From Candidatus Omnitrophota bacterium (GTDB taxonomy: Bacteria; Omnitrophota; Omnitrophia; Omnitrophales; Aquincolibacteriaceae), in NCBI GenBank assembly GCA_016196555.1, contig JACPXL010000074.1, forward strand, positions 1-60,390: a stretch of DNA of 60,390 nt, given 5' to 3'. The position numbers and the translations under genes are program-made. Shown here one piece after another: positions 45,026-52,591 of the stretch (positions are counted from its first letter, which is position 1; the number at the start of each line of letters is the position of its first letter). Below the pieces are notes generated by a model that was given only the letters and a program-made list of their open reading frames with translations, was not told the DNA's origin and ran no database searches.

Positions 45026-46015
45026 TTAGCGATTGCGCTCGAGCACGTAATCAACAAGGCGCTCGAAGCTTCGTTTGGCTGGCGAATCGCTGAAAACATC
45101 CAGGTCATTTCTTGCTGCCGCGCTGTATTTTTTGGCCTTTTCCATGGCGTAATCAATGGCGCCCGAATCGCGCACTTTATCCAGCAAAGTTTGGAATTTT
45201 CCGGGGGTTTCGGATTTAAAAAGCTGCATCAATTCGCCTTTTTTGGCAGGTTCGAGAATTTCAAAAAGCCGTATTAAAGGAAGTGTGAGCACACCGGCGA
45301 AACAATCCGCGCCCAGGGTTTTTCCGAATTCATGCTCATTACCGGTGAAATCCAGGCAGTCGTCCACAATTTGAAAGGCAATGCCGAAATCCCGGCCGAA
45401 ACGCCGGAGGGCGTGAATCTCGGCGGAATTGGCGCCCCCCAGAATTGCCCCCGATTCAAGCGCGCAGGCCAGAAGCGACGCGGTTTTTTTCTCAATAATG
45501 GCAAGGTATTCGGCTTCGCTCAAAACAAAATTATCTTTTTCTTTGAGTTCGTGGATTTCGCCGTCGCAGACTTCTCCGGCGGTTTTCAAAAAGGTAGAAA
45601 CAATGGACGGGTTTCCATTTTCAAAAATTGCGGCAATGGCTTTGTCATGCAAATAATCCCCCACCAGCACCGCCACTTCGGGGCCCCATTTGACATTGAT
45701 GGTGGGAATATTCCGCCTTAGGTACGCAGAATCGATAATATCGTCGTGAATCAGTGTGGCGCCGTGAAAAATTTCATAGGAAGAGGCGAGTTTGAGAAGA
45801 CGCGGCTCAAGCCCTTCATCCGTAGATTTTAATTCAGCGCCCAGAAGTGTCAGGGCCGGACGAAGTAATTTCCCTTTGCCGGAAAAAAAATAGCGTATGA
45901 CATCGGCCGCGAGTTCATTGGGCGTGGAAAGAATTTCCAGAATGGTTTCGGGAATCGCCTGAAGGCGCGATTCGACTGGGGCATAGATTTCTTCGAGAGT
46001 GGCGGCTGCTTTCAT
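45026..46015 (-). CDS. Polyprenyl (octaprenyl-type) diphosphate synthase
   Basis: A 329-residue trans-isoprenyl diphosphate synthase. The first aspartate-rich motif is DDIID at 91-95 (LIHDDIIDSAYLRR), the second is IVDDCLDFTG, and GKGKLLRPAL lies near the N-terminus. These bind magnesium and the diphosphates. Length fits long-chain (C30-C45) quinone side-chain enzymes such as IspB rather than FPP synthase, but chain length cannot be proven by eye. It is bounded on both sides by family B repeats. Confidence 0.9.
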   Translation of the reverse strand: MKAAATLEEIYAPVESRLQAIPETILEILSTPNELAADVIRYFFSGKGKLLRPALTLLGAELKSTDEGLEPRLLKLASSYEIFHGATLIHDDIIDSAYLRRNIPTINVKWGPEVAVLVGDYLHDKAIAAIFENGNPSIVSTFLKTAGEVCDGEIHELKEKDNFVLSEAEYLAIIEKKTASLLACALESGAILGGANSAEIHALRRFGRDFGIAFQIVDDCLDFTGNEHEFGKTLGADCFAGVLTLPLIRLFEILEPAKKGELMQLFKSETPGKFQTLLDKVRDSGAIDYAMEKAKKYSAAARNDLDVFSDSPAKRSFERLVDYVLERNR

Positions 46016-46071
46016 GACAGAATGGAAATTATAACAGGGATAATAACTTACAGCAATTAAGAATCTTATTC

Positions 46072-46131
46072 GTCATCCTGAGCGAAGCGAAGGATCTCGC
46101 GAGATTCTTCGGCCTTCGGCCTCAGAATGAC
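46072..46131. repeat. Palindromic repeat, family B, compact copy
   Basis: A 60-nt element: GTCATCCTGAGCGAAGCGAAGG at one end, GGCCTTCGGCCTCAGAATGAC at the other, with GGATCTCGCGAGATTC in the centre. This is the cleanest copy in the window and lies between rlmH and the polyprenyl synthase gene. Confidence 0.88.
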
Positions 46132-46134
46132 GAG

Positions 46135-46584
46135 TTAATGGGTATTATGATACGGCAGATTGCGCAGAATGGACCAGGCACGGTAAATTTGCTCGGAGGC
46201 GACGACCGCAGCCAGCTCATGCGGTAAAGTCAGGGGCCCGAAACTCCAGAGAAAATCCGGATTGGCTTTCTCAATTTCGGTTTTATCCAAGCCGTCCGGG
46301 CCGCCGATCACAATTTCGAGCTCTTTAACGCCGTCATTTAAAATTTGAGCGAGTTTAGAGGACAATTCTTCCGAGGAAATTTCTTTTCCTTTGCGTTCGC
46401 AGAACCAGATTTTTTTCGTGCCCTCTTTGGAAGGGCGCGCATCATTCCACCTTCCGACTTCAAAGGATGAAAAACGGGAAATCCTTTTCAGATATTCTTC
46501 GAAAAGGGCAAAGGCATTTTTATCTTTAAAAGCTGAGCGCCCGGCGGGACCTTGAATCCAGCCGAATGAAAAACGGATTTTCAT
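46135..46584 (-). CDS. rlmH: 23S rRNA (pseudouridine1915-N3)-methyltransferase (RlmH)
   Basis: A 149-residue SPOUT methyltransferase that modifies pseudouridine 1915 in 23S rRNA. The conserved SAM-binding knot is at the C-terminus: VIGGPDGLDKTEIEKA, WSFGPLTLPHELAAVVASEQIYRAWSIL and RNLPYHN. The N-terminus is more divergent than usual. Its ATG overlaps the stop of the upstream DUF6941-like gene (TAATG). The family B repeat begins 3 nt past its stop. Confidence 0.95.
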   Translation of the reverse strand: MKIRFSFGWIQGPAGRSAFKDKNAFALFEEYLKRISRFSSFEVGRWNDARPSKEGTKKIWFCERKGKEISSEELSSKLAQILNDGVKELEIVIGGPDGLDKTEIEKANPDFLWSFGPLTLPHELAAVVASEQIYRAWSILRNLPYHNTH

Positions 46585-47009
46585 TAAGCGGGAGGCGAGG
46601 GGGGTGGCTGCTGCGTTTGATGCTGCAAAATGGCGAAGGATTTGGTGCCGAAAAGTTCTTCGTCGGCAAAAATCCGGAATTCATATTTACCGGGATGTTT
46701 AAATTCCAGGCCTTTGAGATTGAAAACCAATTCATAAGAAGCCAGTTTGTCCGCCATTTTGAGGGGCCCGATCACGCCGCGGCCGTTCACATCGCCGGTC
46801 TGCAAATCCACAAGCTCCAGTTTGAATTGATATTCTCCCATGGCGCCGGTGAATTTTACGTACACGCTGAGCGATGCGTGGCGAAAAGGAAATTGCGTCG
46901 TGGCGATTTCTTCAAAAATACCGATCAGGCTTTTTTTATTCGTAGTCACTTCCGTAATAATGCTGTCACAAATCAGCATGGCTTCTTTGCCGGGCTTAAT
47001 TTTATTCAT
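46584..47009 (-). CDS. DUF6941-like protein of unknown function
   Basis: A 141-residue soluble beta-rich protein. The N-terminal pattern MLICDSIITEVTTNKKSLIGIFEEI and the strands LSVYVKFTGAMGEYQFKLELVDL match what I know as DUF6941, a C2/Ig-like domain of unknown role found in diverse bacteria. It ends in a Q/P-rich tail (QHQTQQPPPSPPA). The gene lies between thiD and rlmH with overlaps at both ends, so it is co-translated with them. Confidence 0.7.
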   Translation of the reverse strand: MNKIKPGKEAMLICDSIITEVTTNKKSLIGIFEEIATTQFPFRHASLSVYVKFTGAMGEYQFKLELVDLQTGDVNGRGVIGPLKMADKLASYELVFNLKGLEFKHPGKYEFRIFADEELFGTKSFAILQHQTQQPPPSPPA

Positions 47010-47794
47010 TGGGCCCCTTTCGTAGCTTGATGATTCACCGGACCCATGCCGCGGCCAAGGCCGGGGCTGGTCTGAATCGCATGGGTAATGTATTTTTTGG
47101 CTTCGCCCACCGCGGTGACCAAATCCATTCCCCGGGCCAAATTCGCGGTGATCGCTGCCGAATACGTACAGCCTGTGCCGTGGGTGTGTTCGGTCAAAAC
47201 CCGGGATTCGGAAAAGGTGTGGAATTCCCCCTGATAAAACAAAAGGTCCGCGGCATCGCCCGGAAGATGTCCTCCTTTGATTAAAACCGCCTTGGGCCCA
47301 AAACCGGCAATGGTTTTGGCGGCGCGGCGAAAAGACATATCATCCCCGATCGCAATCCCTGAAATTTTTTCTGCTTCTTCAAGATTGGGGGTAATAAGAA
47401 AAACATGGCGGAGGAATTTTTCACGCAAAATCTGGAGAGCCTTTTCTTCCATTAAAGTGCCGCCGTGTTTACTGGTTATGACAGGATCAACAATCAATGG
47501 GAAATTAAAATGGGCGGCACGTTCAGCGAGCGCCTCGATAATTCCGGCTGAACCGAGTGCTCCAGTTTTGGCGGCATGCGGCGTAATATCTTCCAAAATG
47601 CTATCGAGCTGTTTGATGACAAGATCCACATCGAGGATTGTGACCTGGTCCAGGCGCTGAGTATTTTGAACGGTCAGGAGTGTGAGCACACTCATGCCGT
47701 AAACCCCCATTTGATGAAAGGTCTTTAAATCGGCTTGAACGCCCGCTCCACCCGAAGGGTCGGATCCTGCAATCGTAAGGGCCACACGTTTCAT
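47006..47794 (-). CDS. thiD: Hydroxymethylpyrimidine/phosphomethylpyrimidine kinase (ThiD)
   Basis: A 262-residue ribokinase-fold kinase of thiamine synthesis, which phosphorylates HMP and HMP-P. Markers are ALTIAGSDPSGGAGVQADLKTF, VDPVITSKHGGTLMEEKA, TPNLEEAEKISG, KGGHLPGDAADLLF and the anion hole and catalytic segment THGTGCTYSAAITANLA. The ATG at 47794 gives the normal start (MKRVALTIAG); an in-frame start at 47833 adds 13 unrelated residues. ATGA overlap links it to the DUF6941-like gene. No TPP riboswitch is seen upstream. Confidence 0.95.
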   Translation of the reverse strand: MKRVALTIAGSDPSGGAGVQADLKTFHQMGVYGMSVLTLLTVQNTQRLDQVTILDVDLVIKQLDSILEDITPHAAKTGALGSAGIIEALAERAAHFNFPLIVDPVITSKHGGTLMEEKALQILREKFLRHVFLITPNLEEAEKISGIAIGDDMSFRRAAKTIAGFGPKAVLIKGGHLPGDAADLLFYQGEFHTFSESRVLTEHTHGTGCTYSAAITANLARGMDLVTAVGEAKKYITHAIQTSPGLGRGMGPVNHQATKGAQ

Positions 47795-47833
47795 AAGCGG
47801 GCTATTATATGTGAGAAAACCTTCCGAAGTCAT

Positions 47834-47841
47834 GCTAGAAT
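47834..47841 (+). promoter_or_regulatory. Extended -10 promoter abutting a lipoprotein gene
   Basis: TGC-TAGAAT (hexamer 47836-47841) lies 9 nt before the ATG at 47851, with no Shine-Dalgarno sequence between. The same TGCTA-A/G-A motif precedes folB and the HDAC-like gene at the same distance. Confidence 0.45.
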
Positions 47842-47850
47842 TTAGCTGCG

Positions 47851-48723
47851 ATGAGACTTTTCAAAAATCTTGGCTTTTGGGGTGTCCTGTTAGCGTTCAG
47901 TTTCTGCGGATGTGTAGGGCTGATGTTTCAGCAGGGCCCGGTTCAATTCGACGATCCAGCCGTGCGGCTTGGGATTGTAAGCCGTGAACCCACACCCGAA
48001 GAAGCTGCCGGAATTACTCTCCGCTTCCTTTCCCCTCCGGGCGGAATTTCTTCCGCCGTAGAAAAGACGGTGATGTTCGCGCAGATCAAAAATACGAACG
48101 GCCTTAAAGTAGAAATGATACGCCGGCAAAAAGATCATTATCAGCCCATCGAAGGGACCTCCCATTTCCTGCTCAAATCCGAAACGTTGATCGAAAATGG
48201 CGGCGGGAATATGCTGGAAGAAACGGAAATTTCAGACCGCGGTGAAATTGTGAAATTTATCCGCGGATTTCACAAATCCAAAATCGGGACTTTTCAAGTT
48301 GAGGCCTGGAGCCGTACCCCTCTTTTCCCCGAAGGGCCGGTCAAAGCCGGCGACACCTGGAATTATGAAGAATCCCTTTCGCTTCATCTTCAGTCCAAAC
48401 TCGTCAAACAAAAAAATCCTACGCCCTATGTGACGCGCGCGACAAGCAAGCTTACCGGATTTGCCACAGTCAAGGACCGCCCCGTGGCCGTCATTCAAAC
48501 GCGTTCTTCGCAGACCAAACAGGAAACCATCAAGGTACTTTTTAAAACCATCACGATGAATATTCAAGCCACGATTGATGAAACCGAATATTTTGATTGG
48601 AAAAATGGGGTGACGGTGGCGAAGGTCACAAAAACCAGCAGTTTTTCTTCCACGCCAAAGGGCGAATTTACGGACACCGGCGAAAGTCAATCGATTTACG
48701 AAATGACGGACAGCCATCAATGA
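47851..48723 (+). CDS. Lipoprotein of unknown function
   Basis: A 290-residue protein with signal LFKNLGFWGVLLAFSFCGC, whose lipobox (FCGC) puts the acylated cysteine near residue 21. The mature part is beta-rich: TLRFLSPPGGISSAVEKTVMF, FLLKSETLIENGGG, AGDTWNYEESLSLHLQ and TVAKVTKTSSFSSTPKG. The pattern KAGDTWNYEE recalls periplasmic domains that pair with DUF3108-like beta barrels, but I assign no family. It is convergent with an aminotransferase gene (6-nt gap). Confidence 0.65.
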   Translation: MRLFKNLGFWGVLLAFSFCGCVGLMFQQGPVQFDDPAVRLGIVSREPTPEEAAGITLRFLSPPGGISSAVEKTVMFAQIKNTNGLKVEMIRRQKDHYQPIEGTSHFLLKSETLIENGGGNMLEETEISDRGEIVKFIRGFHKSKIGTFQVEAWSRTPLFPEGPVKAGDTWNYEESLSLHLQSKLVKQKNPTPYVTRATSKLTGFATVKDRPVAVIQTRSSQTKQETIKVLFKTITMNIQATIDETEYFDWKNGVTVAKVTKTSSFSSTPKGEFTDTGESQSIYEMTDSHQ

Positions 48724-48729
48724 CCGCCG

Positions 48730-49932
48730 TCAGAATGACAGTTTTTTCAGCCGGCTGACGCCTTCCTGAAAAATTTCGGGCGCTGTGATCAGGCTTAGAA
48801 TCAGATAATTTCCTTCTGTTTCATAAAAATATCCCGGATGCACAAAAACGTCTTCTTCCTGCAAAAGTTTTAGCGTGATTTCTTCATCGGATTGGGCCCC
48901 GGGGATTTGAAGCATGGCATACCAGCCGCCTTCGGCTTCTAAAATCGGAAAGTGCTTTGCCAGAAACTGCCGGTTTTCAAAAATTCTCTCGAGAATTTCG
49001 GATTGAATCGCAGGATGCCATTCAAACCACGCTTCAAGGGCATTTTGAGAAGGGGTTGAAACCGACAAATAGGTGTCCGCAATAATTTCCAGACGGCTCA
49101 TTGCCTCTTGGACCAAATCGCCGGGTCCATTCACCACAATCCATGAAATTTTCATTTGCGGAAGGCCGAGTATTTTTGAAATTCCGGATAGTGTAAAAGT
49201 CAGTATTTCTTTTTCGCCGGCAAAGCTCGGCGCCTGCTCCGGAGTTTCTTTAAAACAAAAATCCAGAAAGACTTCGTCGGAAATGACGGCCGCATTGGTT
49301 TTTCGGCAAAATTTCCGGATGAATTCGAGTTCGGATTTTGTCACATAATTGCCCGTGGGATTATTGGGATGAATGAGCATGACGGCCTTGGGATTTTTGA
49401 ATTCTCTGTCATTGCGAGGAGTCCGAAAGGACGACGAAGCAATCTCAAAACCGGGATTGCTTCGCCCCTGCGGGGCTCGCAATGACAGCGGATAGCGAAT
49501 CACTTTCACATCATTCAGGCCGGCCAGATAATCCAAAAGCGGATAGCTCGGCTGGGGCGCGAGGACAGTGTCGTCTGGATTGGCTAAAAGGCGAAAGACA
49601 AAAGAATAGGCTTCACTTGTGCCGGCCGTGACAAAAATCTGCTCGGGAGAAATGCTCAAGCCCATATTTTCATAATAAAGCGCGATGGTTTCGCGAGCAT
49701 GCAGCATTCCGCGCGGATTGGGGTGATAGGCAAGATTGCGTTCATCTTCCAAATTTTTGAGAAGCTCCGGTTTCAAATAATCGAATTGGCAATGGGTAGG
49801 ATTGGACTGAATCAAATCAAAAAAAGGTTTTCCGCTTTTTCTATAGGCCTCGACTGCCAGCGTAAGCGCATTGGCCCCTATTTCCCAATTTGTTCTCTTG
49901 GCAAAAGGTTTCATGGTTGGTGATGATAACAT
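48730..49932 (-). CDS. Class I/II PLP-dependent aminotransferase carrying a repeat-encoded insert
   Basis: About 400 residues (ATGs at 49932 and 49914). Fold type I aminotransferase marks are seen: VTAGTSEAYSFVFRLL, QPSYPLLDYLAG, LIHPNNPTGNYVTKSELEFI, and FTLSGISKILGLPQMKISWIVV, where the PLP lysine is in SKILG. An unusual ~27-residue insert (RAPQGRSNPGFEIASSSFRT) at about 148-174 is coded by a family A palindromic repeat. It lies just before the NPTG substrate loop. The rest of the sequence is intact, so the enzyme may tolerate it. The amino donor and acceptor are unknown. Confidence 0.82.
   Translation of the reverse strand: MLSSPTMKPFAKRTNWEIGANALTLAVEAYRKSGKPFFDLIQSNPTHCQFDYLKPELLKNLEDERNLAYHPNPRGMLHARETIALYYENMGLSISPEQIFVTAGTSEAYSFVFRLLANPDDTVLAPQPSYPLLDYLAGLNDVKVIRYPLSLRAPQGRSNPGFEIASSSFRTPRNDREFKNPKAVMLIHPNNPTGNYVTKSELEFIRKFCRKTNAAVISDEVFLDFCFKETPEQAPSFAGEKEILTFTLSGISKILGLPQMKISWIVVNGPGDLVQEAMSRLEIIADTYLSVSTPSQNALEAWFEWHPAIQSEILERIFENRQFLAKHFPILEAEGGWYAMLQIPGAQSDEEITLKLLQEEDVFVHPGYFYETEGNYLILSLITAPEIFQEGVSRLKKLSF
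49408..49486. repeat. Palindromic repeat, family A, inside the aminotransferase gene
   Basis: A 79-nt element running GTCATTGCGAGG...GACGAAGCAATC then GATTGCTTCG...CTCGCAATGAC. It shares its long centre (CGAAGCAATCTCAAAACCGG) with the copy at 52525-52587. It is read in frame within the coding sequence. Confidence 0.88.
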
Positions 49933-49945
49933 ACTTTGCTAAAAT
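49917..49945 (+). promoter_or_regulatory. Candidate leaderless promoter of the HDAC-like gene
   Basis: TTGGTG at 49917-49922, 17-nt spacer, and the extended -10 TGC-TAAAAT with hexamer 49940-49945. The ATG at 49951 starts 6 nt after, so the expected transcript starts on the ATG. There is no Shine-Dalgarno sequence. Confidence 0.5.
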
Positions 49946-49950
49946 GCGGC

Positions 49951-50895
49951 ATGGTCACAGGACTTGTTTATGACGCGCGGTATCAAGAGCATGACACGGG
50001 CAAAGGGCATCCCGAATCCCCCGCAAGACTCGAAGCCATCATTTTCCATTTAAAAACTCTGCCGTGGTTTTCTAAGCTGAAAAATTTTCGCCCTGAACCA
50101 GCGGAAGAAAAGTGGCTTGAAACGGTTCACTCTTCCGAATATATACGCCGTGCGGAGGAAGTGGTCAAAAGCGGATTTGCTTATTTAGATACGCGCGATG
50201 TGATGATTTCGGAAAAGTCTTTTGAGATTGCCAAACTTGCGGCCGGAGGAGCGCTCACACTCGCCGATCAAATGATGGCCGGAAAAATTCGAAATGGATT
50301 CGCGCTGGTCCGCCCGCCGGGCCATCATGCCGAACGAGAATACGCCATGGGATTTTGTCTTTTCAATAATATTGCGATTTTGGCGCGCTACCTTCAAAAG
50401 CAGCACCGCCTTGAAAAAATTTTAATTCTCGATTGGGATGTGCATCATGGCAATGGCACGCAGCACACTTTCGAAGAAGACCCTTCGGTTTTTTATATCA
50501 GCCTTCATCAATTCCCGTTTTATCCGGGGACCGGCCGCGCAGAGGAAACCGGAGTGGGCCGCGGCAAAGGCGCAACCCTGAATTGCCCCATGCAAGGCGG
50601 CTCGACGGACCAGGATTATGACAGCGTGTTCGCGAAAAAAATCATGCCGGCCGCCAAAAAATTCAAGCCGGATGCAGTGCTCATTTCAGCCGGATTCGAT
50701 GCCCACGCGGCAGATCCGCTGGCACAGATTTCACTGAGCACGGAATTTTTCGGATGGATGACGGAGCGTGCCATGGAAATCGCCGATCATTCGGCAGGCG
50801 GGAAAATTCTCTCTCTTCTGGAGGGCGGCTACAATCTCGATGTTCTTCCCCACTGCGTCACTGCCCACTTAGAAACTCTCTTAAGAAGCAGATAA
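49951..50895 (+). CDS. Histone deacetylase-family (acetoin utilisation-like) deacetylase
   Basis: A 314-residue zinc-dependent deacetylase of the HDAC/AcuC/APAH superfamily. It begins TGLVYDARYQEHDTGKGHPESPARL, then has RPPGHHAE (catalytic His pair), DWDVHHGNGTQ (zinc Asp and His), SAGFDAHAADPL (second zinc Asp) and LEGGYN. Bacterial members deacetylate polyamines or lysine side chains on proteins such as acetyl-CoA synthetase; an acs gene is 1.7 kb away, so an AcuC-like control of Acs is possible but unproven. It is divergent from the aminotransferase gene. Confidence 0.9.
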   Translation: MVTGLVYDARYQEHDTGKGHPESPARLEAIIFHLKTLPWFSKLKNFRPEPAEEKWLETVHSSEYIRRAEEVVKSGFAYLDTRDVMISEKSFEIAKLAAGGALTLADQMMAGKIRNGFALVRPPGHHAEREYAMGFCLFNNIAILARYLQKQHRLEKILILDWDVHHGNGTQHTFEEDPSVFYISLHQFPFYPGTGRAEETGVGRGKGATLNCPMQGGSTDQDYDSVFAKKIMPAAKKFKPDAVLISAGFDAHAADPLAQISLSTEFFGWMTERAMEIADHSAGGKILSLLEGGYNLDVLPHCVTAHLETLLRSR

Positions 50896-50934
50896 TAATA
50901 TAATCTATAACCATATTTTATATGATTATAATAC

Positions 50935-50963
50935 TTGACTGCTTTTTAGCTTCCAACTATACT
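50935..50963 (+). promoter_or_regulatory. Consensus promoter for the small membrane-protein pair, likely leaderless
   Basis: TTGACT at 50935-50940, exactly 17 nt and TATACT at 50958-50963. The ATG at 50969 is 6 nt after the -10, so the start site would coincide with it. No Shine-Dalgarno sequence is present before that ATG. Confidence 0.6.
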
Positions 50964-50968
50964 TTCGC

Positions 50969-51151
50969 ATGCAAACACACGGAGAATTCTATGCTGATAA
51001 GGTTATGGATCTAGCCAATCTAAGCGCTGCAGCTCTAGTTTTTGGACAACTTTTATCAGAGAAGGCTAACTTGGATGCTGCCGCGTTCGGCAGTTCTATA
51101 TTTTGGATTGGAATTGTGATAAGCTACTTACTCAGAAAAGGGAAAAATTAA
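50969..51151 (+). CDS. Small two-helix membrane protein
   Basis: A 60-residue protein: a short charged N-terminus (MQTHGEFYADKVMDLA) and two hydrophobic helices (NLSAAALVFGQLL and AFGSSIFWIGIVISYLL) followed by RKGKN. The layout recalls the small DUF6722-type membrane proteins, but the match is weak. It overlaps the next, even smaller, membrane-protein gene by one base (TAATG). The region is clearly more AT-rich than flanking genes, which may mark recent acquisition. Function unknown. Confidence 0.55.
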   Translation: MQTHGEFYADKVMDLANLSAAALVFGQLLSEKANLDAAAFGSSIFWIGIVISYLLRKGKN

Positions 51152-51255
51152 TGGAAGGCGCTATCGTTTATCTGTCAATACTTTTCGGCTCTATTGTCAT
51201 TGTTTTTGGAAGCATTATTCTCTTCCAAAACTTCAAAAAACCTCACCGTCGTTAA
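51151..51255 (+). CDS. Very small single-helix membrane protein (34 residues)
   Basis: An open frame of 34 codons starting at the ATG that overlaps the previous stop (TAATG). The product is one hydrophobic helix (IVYLSILFGSIVIVFGSIILF) with a basic C-terminus (KKPHRR). GGGAAAAA lies upstream. The coupled start and the clear membrane-protein composition argue for a real gene. Its stop overlaps the end of the convergent hemL gene by 4 nt. A toxin-like or regulator-peptide role is possible but not supported further. Confidence 0.5.
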   Translation: MEGAIVYLSILFGSIVIVFGSIILFQNFKKPHRR

Positions 51256-52529
51256 TTCCTACCCAGAATTTTCTGAAAAATTCTTAGCGTGCTTTTTAAC
51301 TGAGCGGGAGTGTGCGCGGAAGAAATAAAATTAGCTTCGAATTGGGAAGGGGCCAGATAAATTCCGGCTTTGAGTGCGGCGTGAAAAAATTTGGCGTAGC
51401 GCTCAGTGTCGGATTTTTTTGCGCTGGCATAATCGGTCACAGGACCGTGTGTAAAAAATAAAGTGAACATAGAGCCCATTGCATTCACACAAAGCGGCAA
51501 ATCGTTTTCGCGAATCCATTTTCTAAGCCCTGCCGTCAATCCCACCGCATGACGGCTGAGCGAATCAAAATCCCGGCTTTTCAGGGCTTGCAGCATCCAC
51601 AAGGCTGCGGTCACGGCCATAGGATTTCCCGATAAAGTCCCCGCCTGATACACCGGCCCGGCCGGGGCGAGTTGGTCCATGATTTTGGAACGGCCGCCGA
51701 AAGCGGCGATCGGAAGTCCCCCGCCAAGAATTTTCCCCAAAGTGGTCAAATCAGGCTGAATTCCGAAAGACTGCTGCGCGCCGCCGCGCGAAATACGAAA
51801 ACCCGTAATCACTTCATCGAAAATTAAAAGAGCGCCGTATTTTTTGGTCAGCTTTCGCGCCGCTTCCAAATACCCGGCTTTCGGCAAAATCACTCCCATA
51901 TTGGCCGGCACCGGCTCTAAAATAAACGCCGCGAGATTCCGTCCTTCTTTTTTGAAAACTTTTTCCAGGGCGTTCATATCATTAAAAGGAATGCTGAGCG
52001 TAAGCCGCGCGAGTTCATCAGGAACGCCGGCGGAGTCCGGAATTCCGAATGTGGCGGCACCCGAACCCGCTTTCACCAAAAGACTGTCGGCATGGCCATG
52101 ATAACCTCCGTCAATTTTGAGAATTTTTTTGCGGCCGGTGAATCCGCGTGCAAGCCGTATCGCCGACATCACGGCTTCCGTGCCGGATGAAACCAAACGA
52201 ATTTTTTCCATGGAAGGAAAAAATGAATTTATTTCGCGCGCAAGCTTCACTTCTTTTTGCGTCGCGGCGCCGAAACTTGTACCGTACTCAATTTCACGGC
52301 GAAGGGTTTGAATTAATCCGGCAGGACTGTGGCCAAAAATAAGCGCTCCCCAGGACATGCAAAAATCGATATATTTTTTCCCGGATTCATCCCAAAGAAA
52401 AGGGCTTTTGCCTTTGCGTATGAAAACCGGTGCACCGCCAACAGCCTTAAAAGCGCGCACGGGAGAATTGACTCCGGAGGGAATATATTTTTGAGCGAGA
52501 GAGAAAAGAGATTTTGTTTTATTTGTCAT
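51252..52529 (-). CDS. hemL: Glutamate-1-semialdehyde 2,1-aminomutase (HemL)
   Basis: A 425-residue PLP enzyme that makes 5-aminolevulinate from glutamate-1-semialdehyde, the second step of the C5 pathway. Marks are YIPSGVNSPVRAF near the N-terminus, VSSGTEAVMSAIRLARG, DGGYHGHADSLLV, LIFDEVITGFR, and TTLGKILGGGLPI holding the PLP lysine. The ATG at 52529 gives normal length and lies on the terminal CAATGAC of a family A repeat. The frame remains open through the repeat to 52592, adding a repeat-coded peptide if used. HemA, HemC, HemD and HemB genes lie upstream on the same strand. Confidence 0.96.
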   Translation of the reverse strand: MTNKTKSLFSLAQKYIPSGVNSPVRAFKAVGGAPVFIRKGKSPFLWDESGKKYIDFCMSWGALIFGHSPAGLIQTLRREIEYGTSFGAATQKEVKLAREINSFFPSMEKIRLVSSGTEAVMSAIRLARGFTGRKKILKIDGGYHGHADSLLVKAGSGAATFGIPDSAGVPDELARLTLSIPFNDMNALEKVFKKEGRNLAAFILEPVPANMGVILPKAGYLEAARKLTKKYGALLIFDEVITGFRISRGGAQQSFGIQPDLTTLGKILGGGLPIAAFGGRSKIMDQLAPAGPVYQAGTLSGNPMAVTAALWMLQALKSRDFDSLSRHAVGLTAGLRKWIRENDLPLCVNAMGSMFTLFFTHGPVTDYASAKKSDTERYAKFFHAALKAGIYLAPSQFEANFISSAHTPAQLKSTLRIFQKILGRN

Positions 52530-52587
52530 TGCGAGGAGGCCGCAGGCCGACGAAGCAATCTCAAAACCGGGATTGCTTCGCAATGAC
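52525..52587. repeat. Palindromic repeat, family A, at the hemL start
   Basis: A 63-nt element: GTCATTGCGAGGAGGCCGCAGGCC...GATTGCTTCGCAATGAC. The ATG of hemL is within its outermost GTCAT on the minus strand, so the repeat supplies the start codon. It occupies the space between acs and hemL. Confidence 0.88.
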
Positions 52588-52591
52588 AGCA

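Noticed and set aside
47795-47850. TPP riboswitch near thiD
   Set aside because: The space upstream of thiD is too short and lacks the conserved CUGAGA-type core.
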